A stretch of DNA of 64,000 nucleotides from positions 2,232,001 through 2,296,000 of the forward strand of contig NZ_CP118632.1 in the NCBI RefSeq assembly GCF_028993615.1, given 5' to 3'. The notes under the pieces were generated by a model. That model did not search any database and had not been told where the DNA came from. It was given only the letters and a program-made list of their open reading frames with translations. The position numbers and the translations under genes were made by a program. Source of the DNA: Herbaspirillum sp. WKF16 (lineage in GTDB: Bacteria; Pseudomonadota; Gammaproteobacteria; Burkholderiales; Burkholderiaceae_D). Shown one piece after another: positions 26,176-34,960 of the stretch; positions within the stretch are counted from its first letter, which is position 1, and every line of letters starts with the position of its first letter.

Positions 26176-27384
26176 TCAGGCGCGGCCCGAGAGTTTCCTG
26201 GCGAAGGCGACGATGCGCTGCGCTGCTTCCAGGCATTCATCGACCTCGGCCACCAGGGCCATGCGGATGCGGCCGGCGCCCGGATTGATGCCGTGCGCCT
26301 CGCGCGCCAGGTAGCTGCCGGGCAGGACGGTGACATTATATTCGGCGTACAGGCGGCGGGCGAACTCCGTATCGCTGATGCCCAGGCCGTCGACCCTGGC
26401 CCACAGGTAGAAGCTGGCGTCGGGCAGCGCCACGTCCAGCACCTCCTGCAGCAGCGGGGTGACCTGGGAGAATTTCTTCACGTACTTGGCGATGTTGTCC
26501 TGCACGTGGGTTTCGTCCTGCCACGCCAGCACCGAGGCGGCCTGGATCACCGGGCTCATGGCGCCGCCCTGGTAGGTGCGGTACAGCAGGAATTTCTTGA
26601 TCAGCGCGGCGTCGCCGGTGACGAAGCCCGAGCGCATGCCCGGCACGTTGGAGCGCTTGGACAGGCTGGAGAAAGAGATCAGGCGCTCATAGCCGCGGCC
26701 CAGCTTGCGCGCGGCCTCCATGCCGCCCAGCGGCGGGTCGTTCTTGAAATAGATTTCCGAGTAGCACTCGTCGGAGGCGATCACGAAACCGTAGCGGTCC
26801 GACAGCGCGAACAGTTCCTTCCAGTCCTCCAGCGACAGCACGGCGCCGGTCGGGTTGCCCGGCGAGCACACGAACAGCAGTTGCACGCGTTGCCAGACCT
26901 CTTCCGGCACCGCGCCGAAATCGGGCGCGAAGTTGCGCGCCGGGTCGGAGTTGACGAAGTAGGGCTGGGCGCCCGACAGGTAGGCCGCGCCCTCGTAGAT
27001 CTGGTAGAACGGGTTCGGGCACATCACCAGCGCGCCCGGCTTGCCGGGATCGATCACGGTCTGCGCCAGCGCGAACAGCGCCTCGCGCGAGCCGTTCACC
27101 GGCAGGATCTCGGTGGCCGGATCCGGGCGCGGGATGGCGTAGCGGTTCTGCAGCCAGTCGGCGATGGCGCCGCGCAGCGCGTCGCTGCCCAGCGTGGCCG
27201 GATAGCTGGCCAGGCCGGCCAGGTTGTCGGCCAGCGCTTTCTGGATGAAGGCCGGCGTAGGGTGCTTGGGTTCGCCGATGCCCAGGCTGATCGGGCGGAA
27301 GGCCGCGTCGGGCGTGATGCCGGCGAACAGCTTCTTGAGCTTTTCGAAGGGGTAGGGCTGCAGTTGGTCGAGTAGGGGATTCAC
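26176..27384 (-). CDS. dapC: N-succinyl-L,L-diaminopimelate aminotransferase
   Basis: The 402-residue class I PLP aminotransferase forms N-succinyl-LL-DAP. The PLP lysine lies in [17 protein letters not shown] near residue 238, and the [12 protein letters not shown] and DECYSEIYF motifs are present. Start is GTG at 27384, since [16 protein letters not shown] is the conserved N-terminus of the family; the longer upstream frame is not conserved in character. It is the first gene of the dap run and is divergent from a chemoreceptor gene across 333 bases. Confidence 0.95.
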   Translation of the reverse strand: MNPLLDQLQPYPFEKLKKLFAGITPDAAFRPISLGIGEPKHPTPAFIQKALADNLAGLASYPATLGSDALRGAIADWLQNRYAIPRPDPATEILPVNGSREALFALAQTVIDPGKPGALVMCPNPFYQIYEGAAYLSGAQPYFVNSDPARNFAPDFGAVPEEVWQRVQLLFVCSPGNPTGAVLSLEDWKELFALSDRYGFVIASDECYSEIYFKNDPPLGGMEAARKLGRGYERLISFSSLSKRSNVPGMRSGFVTGDAALIKKFLLYRTYQGGAMSPVIQAASVLAWQDETHVQDNIAKYVKKFSQVTPLLQEVLDVALPDASFYLWARVDGLGISDTEFARRLYAEYNVTVLPGSYLAREAHGINPGAGRIRMALVAEVDECLEAAQRIVAFARKLSGRA

Positions 27385-27717
27385 GGCGCTGAACTGGAAA
27401 AGCCTCGCAGCCGGTCCGCGCAACCTCGCGGGCGGCCTGTGCAAAGGGCAGGGGGAAAGTTTCGGATTATACCGTCATTGCAACATCGGATGAACCGCCG
27501 GAACCAGGCCGGGCATTGTCGAAACGGCCTGCGGAAAACGCTTTCCGATCGGAAAGTTCTTGTCGCTTCGTCATGTGGCAGCGCCGCAATCCGCAAAATC
27601 GCGGGTGCGATGGCGGTGTATTCAGGCGATTGTCGGGCTTGCTTATGGCGTATCTTCGCGGTTCGCCAAATTATTTGCCGGCAACATTGCGCCGGCAGCG
27701 TTATACGGAGAACAACA
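27385..27717. other. 333-base divergent intergenic region, dapC / chemoreceptor
   Basis: No gene is supported. It contains the perfect 16-bp palindrome at 27541-27556 and a TTGCCGGCAA palindrome near 27672. I looked for a flagellar sigma28 promoter upstream of the chemoreceptor and could not identify a convincing one. Confidence 0.5.
27541..27556. promoter_or_regulatory. Perfect 16-bp palindrome, candidate operator
   Basis: CTTTCCGATCGGAAAG is a perfect palindrome without spacer. It lies about midway between the divergent dapC and chemoreceptor starts, where a dimeric repressor could control either or both. The binding protein is unknown. Confidence 0.45.
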
Positions 27718-29472
27718 ATGAAAAGCCTCAAAGCGCAACTGCTGTCCGCCCTGGTGGTGATGTGGGTGGGCTTGCTGTTGCTGGCGGCATGGTCCGCCTT
27801 CAGCGCCCGCGAAAACATGATCAATGAACGCAAGGACGGCCTGCGCCGCGTGGTGGAGGCCGCCAATGGCGTGGTCGCCAGCTACGTCGGCGATGTCGCC
27901 GCCGGCCGCATGCAGAAGGCCGACGCCCAGAAGGCGGCGCTGGAGCGCATCGGCGCCATGCGCTACGACGGCGACAACTACCTGTTCGTCTTCGACTCGC
28001 AGCCGGTGGTGCTGCTGCTGCCCTCCAACAAGGGCATGGTCGGCAAGAACGTGGCCGACCGCAAGGACTCGGAAGGCAAGGCCTACTACACCGAGATGGT
28101 GAAGGTCGGCAAGGCGGAGAAGAAGGGCTATGTCGAATACATGGGCCGCCTGCCGGGCACCGACGACAGCAACCGCACGCCCAAGATGAGCTACGTGATC
28201 CACAACGAGGACTGGGACTGGTTCATCGTGACCGGCGTGTTCCTCAGCGACGTGCAGGCGCACTTCCTCAACAACCTGTTCAAGCTGCTGGGCATCCTGC
28301 TGGTGGTGGGCGTGGTGGTCTCGGCCATGATGCTGGCCATCATCCGCCGCATCACGCGCAGCCTGGGCGGCGAGCCGGCCTATGCGGTCGACATCGCCAC
28401 CCGCATCGCCGCCGGCGACCTGACCGTGCGTGTCGATACCCGCCCCGGCGACAGCAAGAGCCTGCTGTTTGAAATGGCGTCCATGCGCGAGCGCCTGGCG
28501 CAGGTGATCAAGGGCATCCACCAGGGCACCGACGCCATCGACATCGGCGCGCGCGAGATCGCCGCCGGCAACCTCGACCTGTCCTCGCGCACGGAAGAGC
28601 AGGCCGGCTCGCTGGCGACCACCGCTTCGAGCATGGATGCGCTGACTTCCACCGTGAAGCAGAACGCCGACAACGCGCGCCAGGCCGGCCAGCTGGCCAA
28701 CAGCGCCTCGGAGATCGCCAGCCGCGGCGGGGAAGTGGTGGGCCAGGTGGTGCAGACCATGGAAGGCATCACCGAAAGCTCGCGCAAGATTTCCGACATC
28801 ATCGGCGTGATCGACGGCATCGCCTTCCAGACCAACATCCTGGCGTTGAACGCCGCGGTGGAAGCCGCGCGCGCCGGCGAGCAGGGCCGCGGCTTCGCCG
28901 TGGTGGCCTCCGAAGTGCGCAGCCTGGCCCAGCGCAGCGCGCAGGCGGCCAAGGAGATCAAGGGCCTGATCGAGGATTCGGTGCAGCGTGTGGGCAGCGG
29001 CTCCGACCAGGTGGCCCGCGCCGGCGAGACCATGGGCGAAGTGGTGGCCGCGGTGCGCCGCCTGACCGACATCGTCGGCGAGATTTCGGCCGCCTCCGAA
29101 GAGCAGCGCCATGGCATCGAGCAGGTCAACCACGCCATCGGCCAGATGGACCAGGTGACGCAGCAGAACGCGGCGCTGGTGGAAGAGGCCGCCGCCGCCG
29201 CCGGCTCGCTGGAAGAACAGGCGCGCCGCCTGAAGCAGGCCGTGGCGACCTTCCGCGTGGAAGGCGGCGAGGCGGCGCCGGCCGTTGCCGCAGCCGTGTC
29301 GCCGGCGCCTGCGCCGGTACGTGCTGCCGCCAAGCCGGCCGCCCCGCGCGCGGCGGCCAAGCCCGCGCTCAAGACGGCGCCGGCCCCGGTCGCCAAGCCT
29401 TTGCCGGCGCCCGCCGCCAAGGCCGCTCCCAAGGCGCCGGCCGGCGACGACGGCGAATGGGAAACGTTCTGA
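27718..29472 (+). CDS. Methyl-accepting chemotaxis protein with single-Cache sensor
   Basis: The 584-residue chemoreceptor has an N-terminal membrane helix (about residues 9-28) and a periplasmic sCache-like domain ([32 protein letters not shown]). A second helix (about 190-212), HAMP, and the cytoplasmic signalling hairpin with [29 protein letters not shown] follow. The GGEPAY segment after the second helix is typical of Burkholderiales receptors. After an Ala/Pro/Lys-rich linker it ends in EWETF, the pentapeptide that tethers CheR/CheB. ATG 27718 follows a GGAG ribosome-binding site. Monocistronic; a terminator follows. Confidence 0.95.
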   Translation: MKSLKAQLLSALVVMWVGLLLLAAWSAFSARENMINERKDGLRRVVEAANGVVASYVGDVAAGRMQKADAQKAALERIGAMRYDGDNYLFVFDSQPVVLLLPSNKGMVGKNVADRKDSEGKAYYTEMVKVGKAEKKGYVEYMGRLPGTDDSNRTPKMSYVIHNEDWDWFIVTGVFLSDVQAHFLNNLFKLLGILLVVGVVVSAMMLAIIRRITRSLGGEPAYAVDIATRIAAGDLTVRVDTRPGDSKSLLFEMASMRERLAQVIKGIHQGTDAIDIGAREIAAGNLDLSSRTEEQAGSLATTASSMDALTSTVKQNADNARQAGQLANSASEIASRGGEVVGQVVQTMEGITESSRKISDIIGVIDGIAFQTNILALNAAVEAARAGEQGRGFAVVASEVRSLAQRSAQAAKEIKGLIEDSVQRVGSGSDQVARAGETMGEVVAAVRRLTDIVGEISAASEEQRHGIEQVNHAIGQMDQVTQQNAALVEEAAAAAGSLEEQARRLKQAVATFRVEGGEAAPAVAAAVSPAPAPVRAAAKPAAPRAAAKPALKTAPAPVAKPLPAPAAKAAPKAPAGDDGEWETF

Positions 29473-29493
29473 CCGGACTCTTTGCGCTGCATG

Positions 29494-29520
29494 AAAAAAC
29501 GCCGCACCCGCGGCGTTTTT
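29494..29520. terminator. Bidirectional intrinsic terminator
   Basis: A CGCCGC/GCGGCG stem with loop ACCC is flanked by A6 and T5. It separates the convergent chemoreceptor and binding-protein genes. Confidence 0.85.
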
Positions 29521-29546
29521 TCATGGGGAGAACGGTCACGCAGGCG

Positions 29547-30704
29547 TCAGCCGCCGAAGCTCTTCACTCCCTGCCATAGCGATGGGCCGGCCTGGTAGAG
29601 CGTGTAGGGCGGATTGACCTGGGTGCCGTCGGCGGCAAACGAGATCGGACCGGAGGCGCCCTTGTACTGCATCTTGTGCAGCTCGGCCGAGAGCAGCCTG
29701 GGATTGGCGCTGTCGACCCGCCGCATGGCCTCGATCAGCATGCCCACCGCATCGTAGGAAAACATGGCGTAGGCGCTCAGCGCGGAGTCGTACTTCTTGC
29801 GGTAGTTCTTCTCGAACTCGGCATAGCCGGGGCGCTTGTCGACCTGCAATCCATGCAGCAGCACGCTGGAGCCCTCCGGATACAGCCCGGTGCGCGGGAA
29901 TTCCAGGTTGACGCCGCCGCCGGTGGCCAGCAGCCTGCAGGCCAGGCCCACGCGTTTGCATCCCTGCAGCAGGGCCATCACCTGGGGCCCGATCGCGGTG
30001 AAAAACATCAGGTCGGGATTGGCCGCCTTGATGCGCAGCAGCGTGGCGCTGAAGTCGGAGCTCTTGCCGCCGACCGATTCGCGCGCGACCACGCCGATGC
30101 CAGCCTTGCGCAGCCTGGCAATGTAGTCGTCGGCCAGCGACGCGCCCAGTTGGGTGCCGTTGTCGAGCACGGCGACGCGGCGCGCCTTGAGCAGATCGCC
30201 GCTGATGTCGGCCAGGTAGGAGGAGGTGATGTCGCTGTTGCCCAGCAACTGGAACACGTTGCGGTAGCCGCGCGCGGTGAGGTTGCGGCCGGTCGAGGTG
30301 GGGCTGATCATGGGGATGCCGGCATCCGCATAGATCGGGCTGGCGGCGATGCTGGTGTCGGTGCTGACGTGCCCGATCACGCCGCTGACGTTGGCGGCGA
30401 CGAAGGAGTTGGCGGCGATGCGGGCGAAATTCGGTTCGGACTGGTCGTCCACCACCGTCAGCGCGAAGCGCACGGCCTTGCCGCCGATGACCAGGCCGCG
30501 CTGGTTGGCCTCTTCGATCGCCAGCAGGGCGCCGTCGCGCGCGCTGAAGCTCAGGTTGCTCTGCTGCTTGACGCCAAAACCGCCGGCGAAGCCGAGGTTG
30601 ACGACCTGCTCCTGCCGCGCCGCCGGCGCGTTGCGCGCGGCCGCGCCCAGCATCAATGCGCCGGCGCCTGTCAACAGGCGCCGGCGCCATTGCGATACGG
30701 TCAT
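29547..30704 (-). CDS. Branched-chain-type ABC transporter substrate-binding protein, orphan
   Basis: The 385-residue periplasmic type I binding protein of the LivJ group has VNLGFAGGFGVKQQSNLSF, GVIGHVSTDTSIAASPIYADAGIPMISPTST and SYDAVGMLIEAM. The N-terminus MTVSQWRRRLLTGAGALML has consecutive arginines before a hydrophobic run, so Tat export is possible. No permease or ATPase gene is adjacent, and it stands alone between terminators and the divergent smc gene. It might serve a distant transporter or a sensory role; the ligand is unknown. ATG 30704 is used. Confidence 0.88.
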   Translation of the reverse strand: MTVSQWRRRLLTGAGALMLGAAARNAPAARQEQVVNLGFAGGFGVKQQSNLSFSARDGALLAIEEANQRGLVIGGKAVRFALTVVDDQSEPNFARIAANSFVAANVSGVIGHVSTDTSIAASPIYADAGIPMISPTSTGRNLTARGYRNVFQLLGNSDITSSYLADISGDLLKARRVAVLDNGTQLGASLADDYIARLRKAGIGVVARESVGGKSSDFSATLLRIKAANPDLMFFTAIGPQVMALLQGCKRVGLACRLLATGGGVNLEFPRTGLYPEGSSVLLHGLQVDKRPGYAEFEKNYRKKYDSALSAYAMFSYDAVGMLIEAMRRVDSANPRLLSAELHKMQYKGASGPISFAADGTQVNPPYTLYQAGPSLWQGVKSFGG

Positions 30705-30902
30705 GGATCCCCTTGTCTGGTATGCGTCGTTGCGTTCCCGGTGCCGATGCGGGCGTGGCCGCTCGGTCATTGTCGGCTTCACTATACCTAAAGTCGGGGG
30801 CGCATGTATGGCAGCGCAGGAAATGGCGCGCGCGGGGAGGCCGGCGGGTGCCGCGGGCGGCCTGTGCAAGCCGTTTTTGGCCTGATCCGGCGGCTGCGAT
30901 GT

Positions 30903-30908
30903 TATGAT
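30903..30908 (+). promoter_or_regulatory. Putative -10 box of smc
   Basis: TATGAT lies 60 bases upstream of the smc GTG in the divergent region. The corresponding -35 position has only a weak match. Confidence 0.35.
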
Positions 30909-30968
30909 ACCGGCCTTTCCGGAAGCAAATTTTCCGCTTTCAGCCAACCCGTTTAATTTGTCGATAAC

Positions 30969-33900
30969 GTGCGTCTAACTTCCATTAAATTGTCAGGCTT
31001 CAAGTCCTTCGTCGAGCCAACGCATTTCCAGGTTCCGGGGCAGCTGGTGGGCGTGGTCGGGCCGAACGGCTGCGGCAAATCCAACATCATCGACGCCGTG
31101 CGCTGGGTGCTGGGCGAATCCAAGGCATCCGAGCTGCGCGGCGAGTCGATGCAGGACGTCATCTTCAACGGCTCCACGCACCGCAAGCCGGCCGGGCGCG
31201 CCTCGGTGGAACTGGTGTTCGACAACTCGGCCGGCAAGGCCGCCGGGCAGTGGAGCCAGTACGCCGAGATCGCCGTCAAGCGCACGCTGACGCGCGACGG
31301 CACCTCGTCCTACTACATCAACAACCAGGCGGTGCGCCGCCGCGACATCCAGGACATCTTCCTGGGCACCGGCCTGGGCCCGCGCGCCTACGCGATCATC
31401 GGCCAGGGCATGATCTCGCGCATCATCGAGGCGCGTCCCGAGGAGCTGCGCATCTTCCTGGAAGAGGCCGCCGGCGTCTCCAAGTACAAGGAGCGCCGCC
31501 GCGAGACCGAGAACCGCCTGCACGACACCACCGAAAACCTGACCCGCCTGGAAGACATCCTGCGCGAGCTCAACGCCAACCTGGAGAAGCTGGAAGCCCA
31601 GGCCGCCGTGGCCAAGAAATTCCACGAGCTGCAGAACGACCAGGAAGAGAAGCAGAAGCTGCTCTGGCTGTTGCGCAAGAACGAGGCCAAGGCCGAGCAG
31701 GAGAAGTTCTTCAAGGAGATCGAGCGCGCCCAGATCGACCTGGAAGAACAGACCGCCAAGCTGCGCCACGTCGAGGCAGAACTGGAGCACATGCGCCAGG
31801 CGCACTACGGCGCCGGCGACCGCCTGCACCAGGCGCAGGGCCACCTGTACCAGACCAACTCCGAGATCGGCAGCCTGGAGGCGCAGATCAAGTTCGTCAT
31901 CGAATCGCGCAACCGCCTGCAATCGCAGCTGAACTCGCTCACCGCGCAGCGCGACCAGTGGCAGCGCCAGGGTTCGCAGCAGCAGGACGAGCTGGCCGAG
32001 GCCGAGATCGCCCTGGAAGAATTCGGCATGCGCGTGGAGCAGGCGCAGCAGGCCGTGCACAACACCAACGACAGCCTGCCGTCGCTGGAACAGGCCTGGC
32101 GCGAATCGCAGTTGAAGACCACCGAGTCGCGCGGCAAGATCATGCAGGTGCAGCAGCAGATCGAGCTGCAGTCCACGCACCAGCGCAACGCCTCCAACAT
32201 CCTCTCCGGCCTGGCTTCGCGCCGCGAGCGGCTGATGCAGGAGAAGAACGGCATGGCCATGCCCGACGACGTGCACCTGGCCAATCTCAAGCTGCAGCTG
32301 GAAGAAAAGCAGGCCTCGCTGGAAGAGGCCAACATGTACCTGGAAGAAGCCCAGGAACAAGTGCCGCGCCTGGAAGAGGAGCGCCGCGCCGCGCAGGAAC
32401 TGGTGAGCCGCGAGACGTCCGCCAACGCCCAGCTGGAAGCGCGCCTGTCGGCATTGAAGCAATTGCAGGAAAGCGTGCAGGCGCAAGGCAAGGTCCAGCC
32501 CTGGCTGGAAAAGCACGGCCTGGCCGAGCTGCCGCGCCTGTGGCAGAAGCTGCACATCGAGCAGGGCTGGGAAACCGCGCTGGAAGCGGTGCTGCGCGAG
32601 CGCATGTCGGCGCTGGAGATGTCCAACCTGGACTGGGCCAAGGCCTTCTTCTCCGACGCTCCGCCGGCCAAGCTGGCCCTGTACGCGCCCAATGCCGGCG
32701 CGGCCCAGCCGGCGCCGCAGGCGGCCAACGGCTTGAAGCCTTTCATCAACCTGCTGCAACTGAACGACCCGGGCCTGCGCGCCCTGATGAACGACTGGCT
32801 CAACGGCATCTACGTCGCCGACGACACCGCGACCGCCTTCGCCGAGCGCGCCACGCTGCCGCTGGGCGCCTTGTTCGTGACCCGCCAGGGGCACGTGGTA
32901 AGCCAGTCCAGCGTGCGTTTCTACGCCTCCGATTCCGAGCAGGACGGCATGCTGGCGCGCCAGCAGGAAATCGAGAACCTGACCAAGCAGCAGCGCGCCC
33001 AGTACATGCTGGCCGAGGAGGCCAAGGGCCGCGCGGTGCGCGCCGAGGCCGCGCTGTCCGGCGCCTCGCAGCGCCTGCAGGAGCTGCGCCAGCGCACCGG
33101 CGCGCTGACGCAGTCGGCGCACAGCCTGCAGATCGAGGTGATGAAGCTGGCCGAGGTGCAGGAGCGCTTCAACCAGCGCAGCACCCAGATCACCACCGAC
33201 CTGGAGGAAATCTCCCTGCAGGAGGCCGAGCAGCAGCAGGTGCAGGCCGAGTCCGAGGCCCGTTTCGAGCAGCTCGACATCGAGCTGGCCGAGCTGCAGG
33301 AGCAGCACGAGAACGGCCAGACCGACTACCTGACCCGCGAGCAGCAATTGAACGACGCCCGCGCCCGCCTGCGCGAGCTGGAGCGCTCGGCCCAGGAGAC
33401 CGAGTTTGCGGAGAAGTCCCACCGCAGCAAGATCGAGGAATTGAAGCGCGGCATCGCCACCGCCCTGGAGCAGGCCGCGCAGTTGTTCGCCAGCATGCAG
33501 CAGGGCAGCCTGGAGCTGGAAAGCCTGGACGACCAGGCGGCCCAGGCCGGCCTGCAGGAACTGCTGGATCGTCGCAGCGACCAGGAACGCGCGCTGGCCG
33601 ATGCCCGCCACGAGCTCGACCAGCTCTCGCAGCAGCTGCGCACGCATGAGGAAAACCGCATGCAGGCCGAACGCAGCCTGCAGCCGCAGCGCGACCGCAT
33701 CACCGAGCTGCAGCTGAAGGAGCAGGCCGCGCGCCTGAACCAGGAGCAGTTCTCCGAAGCGCTGGCGCAGACCCAGGCCGACGAAGCCGCGCTGTCGGAA
33801 AAGCTGACCGCCGACATGCGCCCGTCCTACCTGCAAGGCGAAGTGACCCGCCTGACCAACGCCATTGCGGCGCTGGGCGCGGTCAACCTGGCCGCGCTGG

Positions 33901-34499
33901 ACGAACTGGCCACCGCTTCCGAACGCAAGCATTTCCTGGATTCGCAGCACGCCGACCTGAACGAGGCGATCACCACGCTGCAGGACGCGATCCACAAGAT
34001 CGACATGGAAACCCGCGACCTGCTGCAAGACACCTTCGACAAGGTCAACCATCACTTCTCGGAACTGTTCCCGGTGCTGTTCGGCGGCGGCCAGGCCAAG
34101 CTGATCATGACCGGCGACGAGATCCTGGACTCCGGCGTGCAGGTCATGGCGCAGCCGCCGGGCAAGAAGAACGCCACCATCCACCTGCTCTCGGGCGGCG
34201 AGAAGGCGCTGACCGCGACCGCGCTGGTGTTCTCGATGTTCCAGCTGAACCCGGCGCCGTTCTGCCTGCTCGACGAGGTGGACGCGCCGCTGGACGACGC
34301 CAACACCGAACGCTTCGCCAACATGGTCAAGCGCATGTCGGCGCACACGCAGTTCCTCTTCATCTCGCACAACAAGATCGCGATGGAGATGGCGCAGCAG
34401 CTGATCGGCGTGACCATGCAGGAGCAGGGCGTATCGCGCATCGTGGCGGTGGACATGGAGTCGGCGGCCAATTTCTCGAGCGCCGAGCAGGCCGCCTGA
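30969..34499 (+). CDS. smc: Chromosome segregation protein SMC
   Basis: The 1176-residue condensin ATPase organises and segregates the chromosome. Walker A GPNGCGKSN lies at about residues 32-40, followed by RWVLGES. Long coiled-coil arms flank a hinge around residues 510-630, where the heptad pattern breaks (AVLRERMSALEM to GNRVVSQSS-like sequence). The ABC signature HLLSGGEKALTATAL and Walker B CLLDEVDAPLDDAN lie near 1070-1115. Start is GTG at 30969, since VRLTSIKLSGFKSF is the conserved beginning. Partner genes scpA and scpB are not adjacent. zipA and ligA follow on the same strand after a 457-base gap. Confidence 0.97.
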   Translation: MRLTSIKLSGFKSFVEPTHFQVPGQLVGVVGPNGCGKSNIIDAVRWVLGESKASELRGESMQDVIFNGSTHRKPAGRASVELVFDNSAGKAAGQWSQYAEIAVKRTLTRDGTSSYYINNQAVRRRDIQDIFLGTGLGPRAYAIIGQGMISRIIEARPEELRIFLEEAAGVSKYKERRRETENRLHDTTENLTRLEDILRELNANLEKLEAQAAVAKKFHELQNDQEEKQKLLWLLRKNEAKAEQEKFFKEIERAQIDLEEQTAKLRHVEAELEHMRQAHYGAGDRLHQAQGHLYQTNSEIGSLEAQIKFVIESRNRLQSQLNSLTAQRDQWQRQGSQQQDELAEAEIALEEFGMRVEQAQQAVHNTNDSLPSLEQAWRESQLKTTESRGKIMQVQQQIELQSTHQRNASNILSGLASRRERLMQEKNGMAMPDDVHLANLKLQLEEKQASLEEANMYLEEAQEQVPRLEEERRAAQELVSRETSANAQLEARLSALKQLQESVQAQGKVQPWLEKHGLAELPRLWQKLHIEQGWETALEAVLRERMSALEMSNLDWAKAFFSDAPPAKLALYAPNAGAAQPAPQAANGLKPFINLLQLNDPGLRALMNDWLNGIYVADDTATAFAERATLPLGALFVTRQGHVVSQSSVRFYASDSEQDGMLARQQEIENLTKQQRAQYMLAEEAKGRAVRAEAALSGASQRLQELRQRTGALTQSAHSLQIEVMKLAEVQERFNQRSTQITTDLEEISLQEAEQQQVQAESEARFEQLDIELAELQEQHENGQTDYLTREQQLNDARARLRELERSAQETEFAEKSHRSKIEELKRGIATALEQAAQLFASMQQGSLELESLDDQAAQAGLQELLDRRSDQERALADARHELDQLSQQLRTHEENRMQAERSLQPQRDRITELQLKEQAARLNQEQFSEALAQTQADEAALSEKLTADMRPSYLQGEVTRLTNAIAALGAVNLAALDELATASERKHFLDSQHADLNEAITTLQDAIHKIDMETRDLLQDTFDKVNHHFSELFPVLFGGGQAKLIMTGDEILDSGVQVMAQPPGKKNATIHLLSGGEKALTATALVFSMFQLNPAPFCLLDEVDAPLDDANTERFANMVKRMSAHTQFLFISHNKIAMEMAQQLIGVTMQEQGVSRIVAVDMESAANFSSAEQAA

Positions 34500-34583
34500 G
34501 GCCGGGCCGCAGGCGGCACTCTTGCCGGCAATGCAACATTCGCCGACAAGAGCCTGCACAGCGGCTTCCCGGCCTTTGTCGGC

Positions 34584-34612
34584 TTGACAAGCAAGGGGCG
34601 GAACACTACCCT
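34584..34612 (+). promoter_or_regulatory. Sigma70 promoter upstream of zipA
   Basis: A perfect -35 TTGACA is followed after 17 bases by TACCCT. It implies a zipA leader of roughly 335 nt. Confidence 0.5.
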
Positions 34613-34791
34613 GAATGCCTTGTCATACAAGCCCGGCTTGAGGTGTTTTTTCAGCCGGATACGCTTTTTTGAGGCCCCCACGGGCCATGAAAAATAACAA
34701 TATCTTGACCGCGATCTTGCCGCTGCCAGTTCGTTCTACGCATTCGATGCACTTGAGAAGCGCCGCCCGGGCCCGGCCCGCGCCGGCGCAT

Positions 34792-34825
34792 CCTTCATGG
34801 ATGCGGCGGCTTGCCGCCATGAAGG
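34792..34825 (+). promoter_or_regulatory. Strong hairpin in the zipA leader
   Basis: CCTTCATGG and CCATGAAGG form a perfect 9-bp stem enclosing a second CGGC-TT-GCCG stem. It lies about 50 bases before the small ORF that overlaps zipA. It has no T tract, so it is not an obvious terminator. Confidence 0.5.
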
Positions 34826-34873
34826 CAAGCGCGGTTCAGGCCCCCTTGGATTTATAGGATTCGGATTCCCTCA

Positions 34874-34960
34874 ATGAGCAGCTTCTTCGAGCCGACCATG
34901 CCACGCAGCGCCGACGCCGGCGCCTACCAGCCAGCCAACTCCCCGGGGCGTGCAGCATGA
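34874..34960 (+). CDS. Candidate 28-residue upstream ORF translationally coupled to zipA
   Basis: An ATG at 34874 opens a 28-codon frame (MSSFFEPTMPRSADAGAYQP and eight more residues). Its TGA overlaps the zipA ATG in an ATGA arrangement. The ribosome-binding site is weak (AGGA about 18 bases upstream). It may be a leader peptide that sets zipA translation, or coincidental. No known family. Confidence 0.3.
   Translation: MSSFFEPTMPRSADAGAYQPANSPGRAA

Larger units (their letters stand above)
34500..34956. other. 457-base region between smc and zipA: promoter, hairpins, small ORF
   Basis: A possible 3' hairpin of smc spans 34509-34557 (CTCTTG/CAAGAG plus GCAGG/CCTGC). A good promoter lies at 34584-34612, a strong hairpin at 34792-34825, and a 28-codon ORF coupled to zipA at 34874-34960. 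A 56-codon frame at 34687-34857 has no family resemblance and I do not support it. Confidence 0.6.

Noticed and set aside
27600..27717. A sigma28 flagellar promoter for the chemoreceptor gene
   Set aside because: TTGCCGGCAA resembles part of a GCCGATAA -10 element, but no TAAA element at the right spacing is visible.
30993..34559. An 1188-codon open frame antisense to smc
   Set aside because: The Leu/Gln/Arg/Gly-rich translation is the complement of SMC coiled-coil codons. SMC has all ATPase motifs on the other strand.
34687..34857. A 56-codon ORF beginning MKNNNILTAIL upstream of zipA
   Set aside because: There is no ribosome-binding site, the composition is inconsistent after the first codons, and it runs through the strong hairpin at 34792-34825.
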